Program-made: the position numbers and the translations under genes
The notes under the pieces: model-generated
What the model was told of the DNA's origin: nothing
Database searches by the model: none
What the model saw: only the letters and a program-made list of their open reading frames with translations
NCBI RefSeq assembly: GCF_024171725.1
Contig: NZ_JAMTCG010000007.1
Location: forward strand, 1-64,000
From: Williamsia serinedens
GTDB taxonomy: Bacteria > Actinomycetota > Actinomycetes > Mycobacteriales > Mycobacteriaceae
Length of the DNA: 64,000 nt
Reading direction: 5' to 3'
Shown: positions 1-20,009 of the stretch, piece by piece
How the letters are laid out: each line of letters begins with the position of its first letter
Numbering within the stretch: the stretch's first letter is position 1

Positions 1-246
1 AAAACCCACGGCATCCACTGACAAACACCGCAGGCAAACAAAAACTTCACCAACAATTGTCGACACACTATCGAGTTCTCAAAGAACACACACCCGCACG
101 TTCCGCCCTCGTCGGGGTTCCCGTGGGAGCTGCCAGATGAGCGCGCTGTCTCCAGCGGTTTCGATCTGGGGTTCTGCACCTCGCGCTAGCGGTTCCGGCG
201 GGCTCTGAGGCCCGGCGGTGTTTTCCCTCGCTGCGGTGCATGGAAG
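1..246 (-). promoter_or_regulatory. Leader of a ribosomal RNA operon (16S gene lies off the left edge)
   Basis: Read on the minus strand, this gene-free stretch lies downstream of tyrS, where Mycobacteriales carry an rrn operon. At 71-88 it holds TGTTCTTTGAGAACTCGA, which resembles the actinobacterial boxA antitermination element found in pre-rRNA leaders. The last 60 bases are relatively AT-rich with T-runs, as in leaders upstream of the RNase III processing site. No protein-coding potential is credible here. The rRNA gene itself is not in the window, so the assignment rests on context and the boxA-like motif. Confidence 0.7.
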
Positions 247-275
247 AAGTTACACAGACGCGAACACAGCGTCAA
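247..275 (-). promoter_or_regulatory. Probable sigma-A promoter of the rRNA operon
   Basis: On the minus strand a TTGACG -35 element (270-275) is separated by exactly 17 bases from a TAACTT -10 element (247-252). It starts only 28 bases past the tyrS stop codon and points into the boxA-containing leader. In related genera rrn promoters occupy the tyrS-16S interval. The transcription start has not been measured; the call is from motif and position. Confidence 0.6.
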
Positions 276-302
276 ATTGCCTGGTCAGCGGCCTGTGTTC
301 GG

Positions 303-1583
303 TTACGTGCCCGTCAGGACGTGCACTCCGGCCACCGTCCGCTTGCCTCGACGCAGCACCAACCACCCGCCGGGGAGCAGGTCGTCGACACCGGGCTGCC
401 AGTCCGTGTCCTCGATCTTCGTGTTGTTCACGTACGCACCGCCCTCCCCGATCACCCGTCGGGCGGCCTTGTTCCCGTCGCAGAGGCCGGTCGCGACCAA
501 CAGGTCGACGATGGTGCGCGGGTCGTCGGGAGCGAGCTCGACGGCACCGGTCTCGCGCAGCGCGCCGGCGACCGTCCCCTCGTCGAGGCCGGACAGGTCG
601 CCGCGCCCGAACAACGCCTGGCTCGCCGCCTCGACCGCGGCGGTCTGCTCGGCACCGTGGACGAGTGTCGTCATCTCCGCGGCCAGGCGCTTCTGGGCCG
701 CACGCAGGTGAGGTGACTCCGCGGTGGTCTTCTCCAGCTGCTCGATCTCCTCGCGGTCGAGGAAGGTGAACCACCGCAGGTAGCGCACGACGTCGGCGTC
801 GGCGGTGTTCACGAAGTACTGGTACCAGGCGTACGGACTGGTCATCGTCGGGTCGAGCCACAGACTGCCGCCGCCGGTCGACTTGCCGAACTTCGTGCCG
901 TCGGACGCGGTGACCAGCGGGACCGTGAGTGCGTGCAACGCCGTCCCGTCGATCCGTCGGGCCAGATCCACGCCGGCGACGATGTTCCCCCACTGGTCGG
1001 ACCCACCGATCTGCAGCTCACACCCGTGCAGGCGGTTGAGCTGAACGAAGTCGTTCGCCTGCAGGAGCATGTAGCTGAACTCGGTGTAGCTGATCCCGTC
1101 CCCGGCCAGCCGCCGCTTGATGGTGTCGCGCGCGAGCATGACGTTCACCGAGAAGTGCTTGCCCACATCCCGGAGGAAGTCGACCACCGACAGCCCGCCT
1201 GTCCAGTCGAGGTTGTTGGCGACCACCGCGCCCGACGGTGAGTCGTCGATCGTCACGAACCGCTGCAACTGCGCGTCGATCCGGCTCGCCCAGTCGCGCA
1301 CCGTGTCCGCGGTCTGCATGGTCCGCTCCCCCACGTCCCGGGGATCACCGATCATCCCGGTGGCGCCTCCCGCCAGGACGACGGGCCGGTGCCCGGCGAG
1401 TTGAAAGCGTCGCAGGGTGAGCAGGGGCACGAGGTGTCCGGCGTGGAGGCTGGGGCCGGTCGGGTCGAACCCGGCGTAGAGGGAGAGCGTGCCGCGCGCC
1501 ACCCGGGCACGCAGCTCGTCGATATCGGTCGACTGGGCGATCAGCCCGCGCCACTGCAGGTCGTCGATGATGTCGGTGCTCAC
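303..1583 (-). CDS. tyrS: Tyrosyl-tRNA synthetase
   Basis: This class I aminoacyl-tRNA synthetase attaches tyrosine to tRNA-Tyr in the cytoplasm. The predicted 426 residues are close to the mycobacterial length of 424. The HIGH-type motif reads HAGH at residues 47-50, the KMSKS-type loop reads KFGKS near residue 233, and an S4-like RNA-binding domain fills the last 60 residues. I chose the GTG at 1583 because the reading starts [14 protein letters not shown] like its homologues, it has a GGAAAG ribosome site upstream, and it overlaps the mpg stop by 4 bases (GTGA), which suggests translational coupling. A longer version beginning at 1610 is less likely. It is the last gene before the rrn operon, as in M. 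tuberculosis (Rv1689). Confidence 0.96.
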   Translation of the reverse strand: MSTDIIDDLQWRGLIAQSTDIDELRARVARGTLSLYAGFDPTGPSLHAGHLVPLLTLRRFQLAGHRPVVLAGGATGMIGDPRDVGERTMQTADTVRDWASRIDAQLQRFVTIDDSPSGAVVANNLDWTGGLSVVDFLRDVGKHFSVNVMLARDTIKRRLAGDGISYTEFSYMLLQANDFVQLNRLHGCELQIGGSDQWGNIVAGVDLARRIDGTALHALTVPLVTASDGTKFGKSTGGGSLWLDPTMTSPYAWYQYFVNTADADVVRYLRWFTFLDREEIEQLEKTTAESPHLRAAQKRLAAEMTTLVHGAEQTAAVEAASQALFGRGDLSGLDEGTVAGALRETGAVELAPDDPRTIVDLLVATGLCDGNKAARRVIGEGGAYVNNTKIEDTDWQPGVDDLLPGGWLVLRRGKRTVAGVHVLTGT

Positions 1584-2257
1584 CAGTCCGATCTTTCCGC
1601 ATCCCCGCACGACGCCGAGCGGCGGGCGCGCACGGCCGCCGAGCCGGGTCGCCAGGCCGACACGGCGGGGTGGCCGTCGACCCAGAACCGCCAGGGGCGA
1701 CCGGTCGCGACGGTCAACCCGACCCGCGGGCCGCTGCGGACCCGCGCGTCGGCGACGGTCTCACCGCTCAGCAGCCGCATGTCGGAGCCGGGTCGCAGGA
1801 CGTCGCGTCCCGAGTCCGCCAACCCGACGCCGAGCGCCGCACCGAGGTTGCCGGGGCCCATGGCCCAGCGGTCCTGCGGCGGGACGACCCCGGATCGGGA
1901 CCGCCGACGGTCCGCGACGACGTCGTGACCGGCGAGCACCTCGGCCGAGCGCAGCAGCACGGCTCCGCCTTCCCCGTCGGACTCGCAGGTGATGTTCACG
2001 CACAGATGGATGCCGTACGAGCGGTACACGTAGGCGTGACCGGCCGGGCCGAACATCACCGCGGCACGCGGGGTCGGGCCACGGAAGGAGTGGGCACCGG
2101 GATCGGGGTGCCGACCGCCCTCGGGGCCGCCGTAGGCCTCGGTCTCCACGATCCGCAGCGCGACGGGACCGTGGTCGATCACGCATCCGAGCAGCCGACG
2201 GGCCGCGGTGACCGGGTCGACCGCGAGACGCGACCGTTCGACGCGGACCGCCGTCAC
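1580..2257 (-). CDS. mpg: 3-methyladenine DNA glycosylase (AAG/MPG family)
   Basis: A 225-residue monofunctional base-excision repair glycosylase of the alkyladenine (AAG) family, expected to remove alkylated purines. The conserved segments [15 protein letters not shown] and [14 protein letters not shown], with its active-site region, are visible, as is the late [10 protein letters not shown] segment. The start is a GTG one base after the stop of the upstream Trm112-like gene, and the stop overlaps the tyrS start, so the three genes are probably co-transcribed. The last 15 residues ([14 protein letters not shown]) are poorly conserved in character. The order Trm112-like, mpg, tyrS matches Rv1684, Rv1688 and Rv1689 with intervening genes missing. 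Confidence 0.93.
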   Translation of the reverse strand: MTAVRVERSRLAVDPVTAARRLLGCVIDHGPVALRIVETEAYGGPEGGRHPDPGAHSFRGPTPRAAVMFGPAGHAYVYRSYGIHLCVNITCESDGEGGAVLLRSAEVLAGHDVVADRRRSRSGVVPPQDRWAMGPGNLGAALGVGLADSGRDVLRPGSDMRLLSGETVADARVRSGPRVGLTVATGRPWRFWVDGHPAVSAWRPGSAAVRARRSASCGDAERSDW

Positions 2258-2258
2258 C

Positions 2259-2480
2259 TCAGCGGGTCGACCGCGCCATCAGGGCGTCGTGTTCGGTGTC
2301 GTCGACGGGTCGCGCCTCCGGGATCAGCAGCACCGGGATGCCGTCGTCGACGCGGTAGACCACCCGCAGGCGCGGGTTGTACAGGACCTCGTCGGGCCCG
2401 GTGTCGGTGTCGAGGTGCAGGAGGGGTCCGTGGTCCTGCGGGCAGACCAGGCGTTCGGTCAGGAAGGCGTCGAGCGGCAT
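2259..2480 (-). CDS. Trm112-like small protein (UPF0434 family, Rv1684-like)
   Basis: A 73-residue protein starting MPLDAFLTERLVCPQDHGPL. The segments LVCPQDHGPL and VVYRVDDGIPVLL match the short bacterial Trm112/UPF0434 fold, whose eukaryotic relatives activate methyltransferases. Only one of the zinc-ligand cysteines is present (CPQD), as in many actinobacterial members, so zinc binding is doubtful. The ATG at 2480 has AGACTGACACC upstream without a strong ribosome site; translation may depend on coupling to the preceding large gene, which ends 43 bases away. The role in this organism is unknown. It is easy to miss because a longer reading frame runs upstream through the neighbour. Confidence 0.85.
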   Translation of the reverse strand: MPLDAFLTERLVCPQDHGPLLHLDTDTGPDEVLYNPRLRVVYRVDDGIPVLLIPEARPVDDTEHDALMARSTR

Positions 2481-2523
2481 GGTGTCAGTCTCCCCGTCGG
2501 TGCTGCGGCGGCCGCGATCGGGC

Positions 2524-5508
2524 TCAGGACGACTTGGCCTCGGTGATCGCGTCGCCCTGCGCCGACCAGCCCTTCTCGTCGGCGACGGTCCGGGTGAGAC
2601 GGCGGTAGCGACCGTTCTCGTCGCGGTACCAGACGCGTGCGCTCGGCCGCGGGATCCCCTCGGCCCGGAAGCAGTTCGGGACCGGTCGGTAGGAGTGGCT
2701 GAGCGGGATCTCGTCGACGGCCCACACGATGTGCGGCCTCTCCGACGCGGGCAGACCGGCGAGCGCCAGGCGCAGCGACGACACCGTGAGGTTGGCCGTG
2801 TGCCGACGCGGCGACACGACGGCGACCGCGAGTTCGTGGTCACCCACGGTCGTGCCGTAGACGACGACCTGGTCGACGTCGGGATGGCGAGACAGCGCGG
2901 CGATGATCGGCTGCGGGTACACCGGTCCCTCATCGCTCTTGACCACCCCGTTCACGCTGCCCATCAGCCAGTGGTCGCCGTCGATGTCGCGGCGCACGAG
3001 CTGACCGGAGGTCTCCCAGCGGTCGTGGGAACCGAAGACGTCGCGCAGGACCGTGGCACCGGTCTCGTCGCGCTGGCGGGTCTGCGCGAGCAGGACGCCG
3101 ACCTCGTCGACGTGCGCCTCGCGGACATATCCACGGGCGTCGAGGTGGAAGCGCTCCTCCATGACGTCCCACGCGGCCACCCGGACACGGTTGGTCTCCG
3201 GCAGCGGGCGGCCGATCGAGCCGATCTTCACGCCCGAGACGTCACCGAGGATCGCCGCGCCGTCGGCCGTGGCGAAGAACTCCATCACGCCGGCGTCGGG
3301 GAACCGCGCGACGACGTCGTCCCAGAGGCCGGCGGGCATGCCCGACCCGATGAACAGACGGATCGGGTTGTGCTCGGTGATGGCGAGGTCGGGGTCGCGG
3401 ACGATCCCGTTGAGCATGGTCCAGGTGTAGGAGACGACGGTGATGCCGTAGCGGTACACCTCGCGGGCGAAGCTCTCCGGACCGATGCCCGACGACAGCG
3501 CGATGCGGGCGCCACCGACCACCGTGCCGCCGAGCGTGGTGAGCAGACCCGACGCGTGGTGCAGCGGGGTGAGGCAGTAGACGGTGTCGTTGCCGCCGAT
3601 CGCCGCGGCCGAGGCCGCTCCGAACGCCGACTGCGCCCAGCGGTGGTTCGTGACCGGCCACCGCTGCAGGGTGCCGCCCGACGTGGTGAAGAAGATGAAC
3701 GCGAGGTCGCCGGCGAGTCCGGGATCGGGTCGGAACCACGACGGCAGCTCGACCTGGTCGGGGTCGATCTGCTCCATGTCGACGACGGCGTCGCCGTCCG
3801 CCTCCGGGATCGCACGGGTGTCACCACCGCCGAGCACGAGGACACGCTCGGCGTTGCCCATCACGTGGTCGAGGCTGTCGGGGTCGGCGACGACGACGGT
3901 GACGTCGGCCAGGGTCAGCATCGGGTCGAGGGCGGCGTCCGGCGGCAGCGGCACGACGACCGCACCGAGACGCGACAGCGCCGCGATCGCGACCAGCGCA
4001 CTGGGACGGGTCTCCATCATGACGCCGACGTGCTGGCCCGGACGCACACCGCACGCGATGAACCCGCGCACGACGTTGTCGACGCGACGGTTCACCTCGA
4101 TGTGGCTCAGCACGCGGTCCTCGAAGAGGAACAGCTCCCGGTGACCGAACCGCTCGGCGTTCTCGGTCATCAGCTTGCCCAGCGAGATCCGCGTGCCCGG
4201 CTGGATCTGGCCGAGACGCACCAGACGGGGAAGCGTCCGCACCGACTCGCGGAGGACGGCCTGCGAGGTGCGGCGGAAGGAGTCGGCGGCGTGTGCGAGC
4301 TCGCGGCCGACGCCGGCGCTCGCGTCGGCGACGGCACCGATGCCGTGGGTGACCCGCGACGTGATGCTCACACCGGACCCGGTGGAGTCCTGCGGGTTCT
4401 CCTCCATCGGGGCGATGTCGGCGGGCTGGTCGTCGAGGCCCTCGCGCCAGCGGATCCACTGCGACACGGTCGGCCAGCTCTGCGCGCCCGCGACGGAGCC
4501 CACGACGAGCCCGAAATGGCCGACGGGCAGGACGGACTCGTAGACCTCGGCGCGCGGTGCGGCGCGCTTGATGCCCCGGACGGCGAGCGGCTGGCCGATG
4601 TCGTCGGCGCTGCCGACGAAGGCGAGCACCGGGCTGGTGACCTCGGCCAGGGTGACGAGCCGGTCGCGGATGACGAAACCGCCGGACACCATCCGGTTGT
4701 GCACGACGAACTGGCGCAGCAGTTCGGCGATCGCGGGCCCCGACCACGCGACCCACCCGTCGTTCTCGAGGAAGCGTCGCTGGTCCTCGCGGGGCAGCAG
4801 GGCGTTGCGGTCGTGCAGCTGGCGGAGGAAGTCGATGCGACTGCGCGCGGCCTTCACCGGGTCGAGCATCTGGAAGCCGGTGCGCGCGAGCCAGCCGGGG
4901 ATGGCGAGGCGGTTGAAGACGTTGTCGGCGAACACCTCGGCGAGCGGCGCCATGATGTTCGCGGGCAGACCGAGCGGGAGCGCGGCGAGCACGTCGACCG
5001 GGCTGCCGAAGGTGACGAGGCTGGCGATGTCGCGCGACCGGCGGTAGGCGGCGGTCTGGTACGCGAACATGCCGCCCTGCGAGTAACCGATGAGATGGAC
5101 CGGACGCCCGGTCTCCTCACGGATGAAGTCGACGATCTCGTCGAGCGCGACGATGTGGTCGGCGAGGGTGCGCTCCATCCCGCCGGCGACCTGGTCGGGT
5201 GAGCCGAAGTCGACGACCCACGGGTCGATGCCCGCTGCGTGCAGGATCGACACCGCGCCGTTGTGCCGGGTGACGTCGTAGATGTTGGCCGACACCATCA
5301 TCGGATGTATCAGCAGCACCGCCGGGCCGTCGGCGACGTCGTCGGGGAAGTACCGCCGCAGGCGGTACATCGACGACGTCTCCTCGACCCGGAACGGAGC
5401 CGGGGTCGTCCCGGTCTCCAGGCCACCCATGCGGATGACCTCGAGACCGTTCTGGGCGGTGGCGACGACCCGGTCGAGTGCTCGACCGAGGTTCGGGATG
5501 CCCACCAC
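2524..5508 (-). CDS. Bifunctional lipase / long-chain acyl-CoA synthetase fusion (Rv1683-like)
   Basis: A 994-residue fusion. Residues about 1-370 form an alpha/beta hydrolase of the PHA-synthase/lipase type, with the nucleophile elbow GYSQGG near residue 144 and VLLIHPMM forming the oxyanion strand. Residues about 400-990 form an AMP-binding adenylation domain of the FadD type. The mycobacterial counterpart Rv1683 has the same two-domain layout and has been linked to triacylglycerol metabolism. The P-loop reads TTSGGTLQRW, which departs from the usual TSGTTGxPK pattern, so adenylation activity should be tested and not assumed. The GTG start has AGGAGG nine bases upstream. It follows argH by 69 bases and precedes the Trm112-like gene. 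Confidence 0.87.
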   Translation of the reverse strand: MVGIPNLGRALDRVVATAQNGLEVIRMGGLETGTTPAPFRVEETSSMYRLRRYFPDDVADGPAVLLIHPMMVSANIYDVTRHNGAVSILHAAGIDPWVVDFGSPDQVAGGMERTLADHIVALDEIVDFIREETGRPVHLIGYSQGGMFAYQTAAYRRSRDIASLVTFGSPVDVLAALPLGLPANIMAPLAEVFADNVFNRLAIPGWLARTGFQMLDPVKAARSRIDFLRQLHDRNALLPREDQRRFLENDGWVAWSGPAIAELLRQFVVHNRMVSGGFVIRDRLVTLAEVTSPVLAFVGSADDIGQPLAVRGIKRAAPRAEVYESVLPVGHFGLVVGSVAGAQSWPTVSQWIRWREGLDDQPADIAPMEENPQDSTGSGVSITSRVTHGIGAVADASAGVGRELAHAADSFRRTSQAVLRESVRTLPRLVRLGQIQPGTRISLGKLMTENAERFGHRELFLFEDRVLSHIEVNRRVDNVVRGFIACGVRPGQHVGVMMETRPSALVAIAALSRLGAVVVPLPPDAALDPMLTLADVTVVVADPDSLDHVMGNAERVLVLGGGDTRAIPEADGDAVVDMEQIDPDQVELPSWFRPDPGLAGDLAFIFFTTSGGTLQRWPVTNHRWAQSAFGAASAAAIGGNDTVYCLTPLHHASGLLTTLGGTVVGGARIALSSGIGPESFAREVYRYGITVVSYTWTMLNGIVRDPDLAITEHNPIRLFIGSGMPAGLWDDVVARFPDAGVMEFFATADGAAILGDVSGVKIGSIGRPLPETNRVRVAAWDVMEERFHLDARGYVREAHVDEVGVLLAQTRQRDETGATVLRDVFGSHDRWETSGQLVRRDIDGDHWLMGSVNGVVKSDEGPVYPQPIIAALSRHPDVDQVVVYGTTVGDHELAVAVVSPRRHTANLTVSSLRLALAGLPASERPHIVWAVDEIPLSHSYRPVPNCFRAEGIPRPSARVWYRDENGRYRRLTRTVADEKGWSAQGDAITEAKSS

Positions 5509-5577
5509 GCGACAACACCTCCTGCGTCAGTGACTGCACGCGCTCATGACGCCGAGCGGCGCCGCGACGGTGTCACT

Positions 5578-8264
<2,687 letters not shown>

Positions 8265-8318
8265 GGTTGTCTGCAGCTCCTGATGTGTCGGTGGTGGTCG
8301 GTCGGTGGTGGGCCCGGC

Positions 8319-10970
<2,652 letters not shown>

Positions 10971-10974
<4 letters not shown>

Positions 10975-11899
10975 GACGCGCCTTCCATCGGGTCGGGCGG
11001 TGGGACGGGATCGGGCAGGATCATGGTGCCGATCCCCTCCTCGGTGAACAGTTCGAGCAGCATGGAGTGCGGCACGCGGCCGTCGATGACATGCGCACGC
11101 GGGACCCCGCCCTGCACCGCGCGCAGGCAGGCCTCCATCTTCGGGACCATGCCCGAGTCGAGCTGCGGGAGCAGGGTCTCCAACTCGGAGGCGACGATCT
11201 CCGACGCCAACGACCCGCGGTCGGGCCAGTCGGTGTACAGACCCTCGACGTCGGTGAGGACGACGAGCTTCTCGGCACCCAGCGCCTGCGCGAGAGCAGC
11301 GGCGGCGGTGTCGGCGTTGATGTTGTGCACCACGCCGTCGGCGTCGGGCGCGATGGAGGAGACGACGGGGATCCGTCCCGCCTCGATGAGGTCGGTGACG
11401 GCGCCGGGCGTCACGGTGGTGACGTCGCCGACGAGCCCGATGTCGGTGGCGACACCGTCGACCGCGACCGTCCGTCGCGTCGCGGTGAACAGGCGGGCGT
11501 CCTCACCGGAGATCCCGACGGCGTGGGGGCCGTGGGCGTTGATCAGCCCCACGAGTTCCCGCCCGACCTGCCCGAACAGGACCATGCGCACGACCTCCAT
11601 CACCTCGGGCGTTGTGACGCGGTAGCCGCCGCGGAACTCCCCGGTCAGACCCAGCCGCGACAGCATCGCCGAGATCTGCGGGCCGCCGCCGTGGACGACG
11701 ACGGGGTGGATCCCGCAGGTGCGCAGGAACACCATGTCCTGGGCGAACGCGGCCTTGAGGGTGCCGTCGACCATGGCGTTCCCGCCGTACTTGACGACGA
11801 TGACCTTGCCGGCGAAGCGCTGCAACCACGGCAACGCCTCGGTGAGGACGTGGGCCTTCGCGAGCGCCGACAGCGCGGTGGTCTCGGTCGGTGCGGTGC

Positions 11900-11903
<4 letters not shown>
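10971..11903 (-). CDS. argB: Acetylglutamate kinase
   Basis: A 310-residue amino acid kinase that phosphorylates N-acetylglutamate, normally the arginine-feedback-regulated step of the pathway. The KYGGNAM glycine loop lies near residues 37-43 and VVHGGGPQI near residue 70. An N-terminal helix before the kinase core ([16 protein letters not shown]) resembles the hexameric, arginine-sensitive enzymes, which suggests feedback inhibition. The ATG overlaps the argJ stop by 4 bases. Confidence 0.97.
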
Positions 11904-14169
<2,266 letters not shown>

Positions 14170-14196
14170 CTATTCAGCGGCGGGGTCGGCGCGCGC

Positions 14197-16686
14197 TCAG
14201 CGCAGGCGGGCCCCGACCGCCGCCTCCGCGTGCGCGACGGCCGCGAGCCGGGCCTCACTCGCCTCGTCCTCGGTCAGCGTGCGGTCCGGCGCCCGGAAGC
14301 GCAGCGCGAAGGCGAGGGACTTGTGCCCTCCCCCGAGACGCTCGCCGGTGAACACGTCGAACAGCCGGATCTCCTCGAGCAGCGGTCCGGCACCCCGGGC
14401 GAGGGCGTCCTGCACGTCCGCCGCCGGCACCGCGGCGTCGACGACCACCGCCACGTCCTGCAGGACGGCGGGGAACGCCGAGAGTGTCGGCGCGGGGAGG
14501 TCGGCCCCGACGGGCAGTGCGTCGAGGTCGATCTCGACCGCGCACGACCGGGCGGGCAGACCGGACGCCTCGATGACGCGGGGGTGCAGCTCGCCCGCCC
14601 AGCCGACGTCGACGGGGCCGTCGGGACCGTCCACGACGACGCGGGCACAGCGACCCGGATGCCACGGCAGGTGGTCGTCGGCGACCATCCGCACGGCCAC
14701 GCCGGACGCCTCGGCGACGATGCGGGCGGCCTCGAACGCGTCCGATGGATCGACCGGGCGCGCCGGCCCCCACGGACCTGCCGGCTCGCGGTTGCCGGCC
14801 AGCACGACGGCCACCGCCAGCGGCTGACGCGGCAGGGAGGCGTACAGCTCGGCGATCTGCTGGTCGCTGGGCCGCCCGGAGACGTCGACCGGGCCGACGG
14901 GGTGCGCGTTCGCGTCGGCGAGCACCACCTGGCCGATGGTGTACAGCGCGACGTCCCGCTGACCACGGGTGATGTTGCGGACGGCCATCTCGACCAGGTT
15001 GGGGATCAGGGTGGTGGCCAACTCGGAACGGTCGGACTCCAGCGGGTTGAGCACGCGCACCGTCGCCCGACGCGGGTCGTCGGAGGGCAGGCCCCAGGCG
15101 TCGAAGACGTCCGCGGGCAGGAACGGGAACGGGAGCACCTCGACGTGCCCGGAGACCGCGAGTGCCTTGCCGATGGCCCGCCGACGACGCTGCGTCGCGG
15201 TGAGACCCCGGCCGGCGGGGGCGCTGGGCGCGACGGCGGGGATCCTCTCGAGCCCCTCGAGTCGCAGCACCTCCTCGACGAGGTCCGCGGGGCCACGCAG
15301 GTCGGGCCGCCACGACGGCGGCTCGACGGTGAGCGGACCGGTCCCGGTGACGGTGCACCCGACCTGTTCGAGCCGGCGGACGGTGGTGCCCTCGGGGTAG
15401 GCGACGCCCGCCACCCGGTCGGGGAGGTCGGCGTCGACCACGATCACGCTGCCGGGCACGTCCACGCGCACGTCGGTGAAGGTCGGGTCGGCCTGACCCC
15501 CGGCCAGGTCGACGAGCAGCTCGGCGGCCCGCGCGAGCGCGACCGGGGCGAGTTCGGGGTCGACGGAGCGCTCGAAGCGCTTCCCGGCCTCGCTCGAGAG
15601 GCGGTGACGCCGTCCGGTGCGGAAGACAGCGACCGGGTCGAAGCGTGCGGACTCCAGGATCACGTCGGCGGTCCCGTCGGCGACCTCGCTGTGGGCGCCG
15701 CCCATCACGCCGGCCAACGCGATCGGCCCGGACTCGTCGGCGATGACGACGTCGTCGGGGTCGAGGGTGCGGTCGGTGCCGTCGAGGGTGGTCAGCGTCT
15801 CGCCGGCGATCGCCCGACGCACGGTGATGGTGCCGGTGACCCGGGCGGCGTCGAACGCGTGCAGAGGCTGACCCAACTCGAGCATCACGTAGTTCGTGAC
15901 GTCGACGACGGCGGAGATCGGTCGGACACCGGCCACGAGCAGACGCTTGCGCATCCACCACGGCGACTGGGCGGTCGGGTCGATCCCACGGATCACCTGC
16001 GCGCAGTACCGCGTCGCCGACGACGCCTCGTCGATCCGGACGCCCGGGGAGGTCTCGCCGCCGGGGGACGACGCCGCGGCGATCGTGCGATCGGCGGGAT
16101 CGACGAAGGGCAGGTCGAAGCTCGCCGCGAGTTCCCGTCCCAGGCCGCGGGCGCTGAACGCGTACCCGCGGTCGGGCGTGACGTTGACGTCGATGGCGCA
16201 GTCGGCCAGTCCGAGGACGACGCGCGCGTCGTCGCCCGGTGTCGCCGAGCCCGGTTGGAGCACGAGGATGCCCGAGTGGTCGTCGCCGACGCCGAGCTCG
16301 CTGACCGAGCAGATCATGCCGTCGGAGGTGCGGCCGTAGGTCTTCCGCGCGGCGATCGCGAAGTCACCAGGAAGCACGACCCCGGGCAGGGCGGCGACGA
16401 TCAGGTCGCCCTCGGCGAAATTGCGGGCACCACAGACGATCCCGCGCGGCTCGCTCTCCCCCACCTCGACGCGACAGAACCGGATGGGCTTCTTGAAGCC
16501 CTCGAGCTCCTCGATCTCGAGCACCTGCCCGACGACCAGGGGCCCGGTGATCTCCGGGAAATCCTCGAGCGACTCGATCTCGAAACCGACGCGGACGAAG
16601 GCGGCGTCGAGCGCGGCGGGCGTCGCCGCGAAGTCGGGCGCACCGCCGCGCACCACGTCGACCATCCAGGACTGGGTCACACGCAC
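14197..16686 (-). CDS. pheT: Phenylalanyl-tRNA synthetase beta subunit
   Basis: An 829-residue beta chain of the alpha2-beta2 PheRS. An EMAP-type tRNA-binding domain sits at about residues 40-150 (GPLVVGQVLEIEELEGF). The B3/B4 editing region, the B5 domain, the catalytic-like core and the C-terminal ferredoxin-fold anticodon-binding domain (LFDVFTGERLGGGHKSLAFA) follow in the usual order. The GTG start lies 66 bases after pheS. It ends 54 bases before argC, and argC has its own promoter. Confidence 0.96.
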   Translation of the reverse strand: MRVTQSWMVDVVRGGAPDFAATPAALDAAFVRVGFEIESLEDFPEITGPLVVGQVLEIEELEGFKKPIRFCRVEVGESEPRGIVCGARNFAEGDLIVAALPGVVLPGDFAIAARKTYGRTSDGMICSVSELGVGDDHSGILVLQPGSATPGDDARVVLGLADCAIDVNVTPDRGYAFSARGLGRELAASFDLPFVDPADRTIAAASSPGGETSPGVRIDEASSATRYCAQVIRGIDPTAQSPWWMRKRLLVAGVRPISAVVDVTNYVMLELGQPLHAFDAARVTGTITVRRAIAGETLTTLDGTDRTLDPDDVVIADESGPIALAGVMGGAHSEVADGTADVILESARFDPVAVFRTGRRHRLSSEAGKRFERSVDPELAPVALARAAELLVDLAGGQADPTFTDVRVDVPGSVIVVDADLPDRVAGVAYPEGTTVRRLEQVGCTVTGTGPLTVEPPSWRPDLRGPADLVEEVLRLEGLERIPAVAPSAPAGRGLTATQRRRRAIGKALAVSGHVEVLPFPFLPADVFDAWGLPSDDPRRATVRVLNPLESDRSELATTLIPNLVEMAVRNITRGQRDVALYTIGQVVLADANAHPVGPVDVSGRPSDQQIAELYASLPRQPLAVAVVLAGNREPAGPWGPARPVDPSDAFEAARIVAEASGVAVRMVADDHLPWHPGRCARVVVDGPDGPVDVGWAGELHPRVIEASGLPARSCAVEIDLDALPVGADLPAPTLSAFPAVLQDVAVVVDAAVPAADVQDALARGAGPLLEEIRLFDVFTGERLGGGHKSLAFALRFRAPDRTLTEDEASEARLAAVAHAEAAVGARLR

Positions 16687-16752
16687 TCGGGTTCGACCTC
16701 TCTCAGGGTTTCTGCCACAGGGGATCTCGGGGACACGGTGTCCGGTGCCGCG

Positions 16753-18710
<1,958 letters not shown>

Positions 18711-18742
18711 GGGTCGTCCGGTGTCGTGCTGTGTGCTCGGCG

Positions 18743-19123
18743 TCAGGCCGCGGGGGCGTTGACGTCGGCCGGGAGTGCCGTGCGGGCGACCTCCACCAGG
18801 CCGGTGAAGGCCTCGGGGTCGCTGACGGCGATCTCGGCGAGGATCTTGCGGTCCACCTCGAGGCCGGCGATCTTCAGGCCCTGGATGAAGCGGTTGTAGG
18901 TGATGTCGTTGGCGCGGGCCGCGGCGTTGATGCGCGCGATCCACAGCTTGCGGAACTCACCCTTGCGGGCGCGACGGTCGCGGTAGGCGTAGGTCAGCGA
19001 GTGGAGCTGCTGCTCCTTCGCCTTGCGGTAGAGCCGCGACCGCTGGCCGCGGTAGCCCTTGGATGCCTCGAGCGTCGACCGACGCTTCTTCTGGGCGTTG
19101 ACCGCCCTCTTCACGCGTGCCAC
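18743..19123 (-). CDS. rplT: 50S ribosomal protein L20
   Basis: A 126-residue ribosomal protein with the typical Arg/Lys-rich N-terminal helix ([18 protein letters not shown]) and a globular C-terminal half containing [11 protein letters not shown]. In other bacteria L20 binds the infC-rpmI-rplT leader to repress its own operon, which makes the long structured leader here notable. The start is a GTG 65 bases after rpmI. Confidence 0.97.
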   Translation of the reverse strand: MARVKRAVNAQKKRRSTLEASKGYRGQRSRLYRKAKEQQLHSLTYAYRDRRARKGEFRKLWIARINAAARANDITYNRFIQGLKIAGLEVDRKILAEIAVSDPEAFTGLVEVARTALPADVNAPAA

Positions 19124-19188
19124 GTGCGTACCTCGTTACTTCTCGGCCGACCGCCGCGGCGGTCGGATGGGGATGGTGAGCGCGGGGC

Positions 19189-19383
19189 TCAGATGTTCAG
19201 GAGGCGCTTGATGCGCGGGGCATCGACCTCGGCGACGACGGCGGTGCCGTCGAGCCGGCGGGTGCGCTTGGTTGGCTTGTGCTCCAGCAGGTGGCGACGG
19301 TTCGCCTTCTGCCGCTGGATCTTGCCGGTGCCCGAGACCTTGAAACGCTTCGCGGTCCCCTTGTGGGTCTTCGCCTTCGGCAT
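19189..19383 (-). CDS. rpmI: 50S ribosomal protein L35
   Basis: A 64-residue ribosomal protein beginning [20 protein letters not shown], diagnostic of L35. The ATG has GAGGAATCACC just upstream. It lies between infC (53 bases) and rplT (65 bases) in the conserved translation operon. Confidence 0.97.
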   Translation of the reverse strand: MPKAKTHKGTAKRFKVSGTGKIQRQKANRRHLLEHKPTKRTRRLDGTAVVAEVDAPRIKRLLNI

Positions 19384-19436
19384 GGTGATTCCTCGACTTC
19401 TTCGTGTGGTGCTCGTCTGGTGCTGGTGCTGGTGCG

Positions 19437-20009
<573 letters not shown>

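Noticed and set aside
2377-5202. A 941-codon open frame on the plus strand
   Set aside because: It is antisense to the Rv1683-like fusion, has no recognisable motif and shows the Arg/Val/Asp-rich composition typical of shadow frames in high-GC DNA.
8265-8318. ARG box in the argR-argG gap
   Set aside because: Only CCACCACCGAC-like repeats are seen, with no TGCA-centred dyad.
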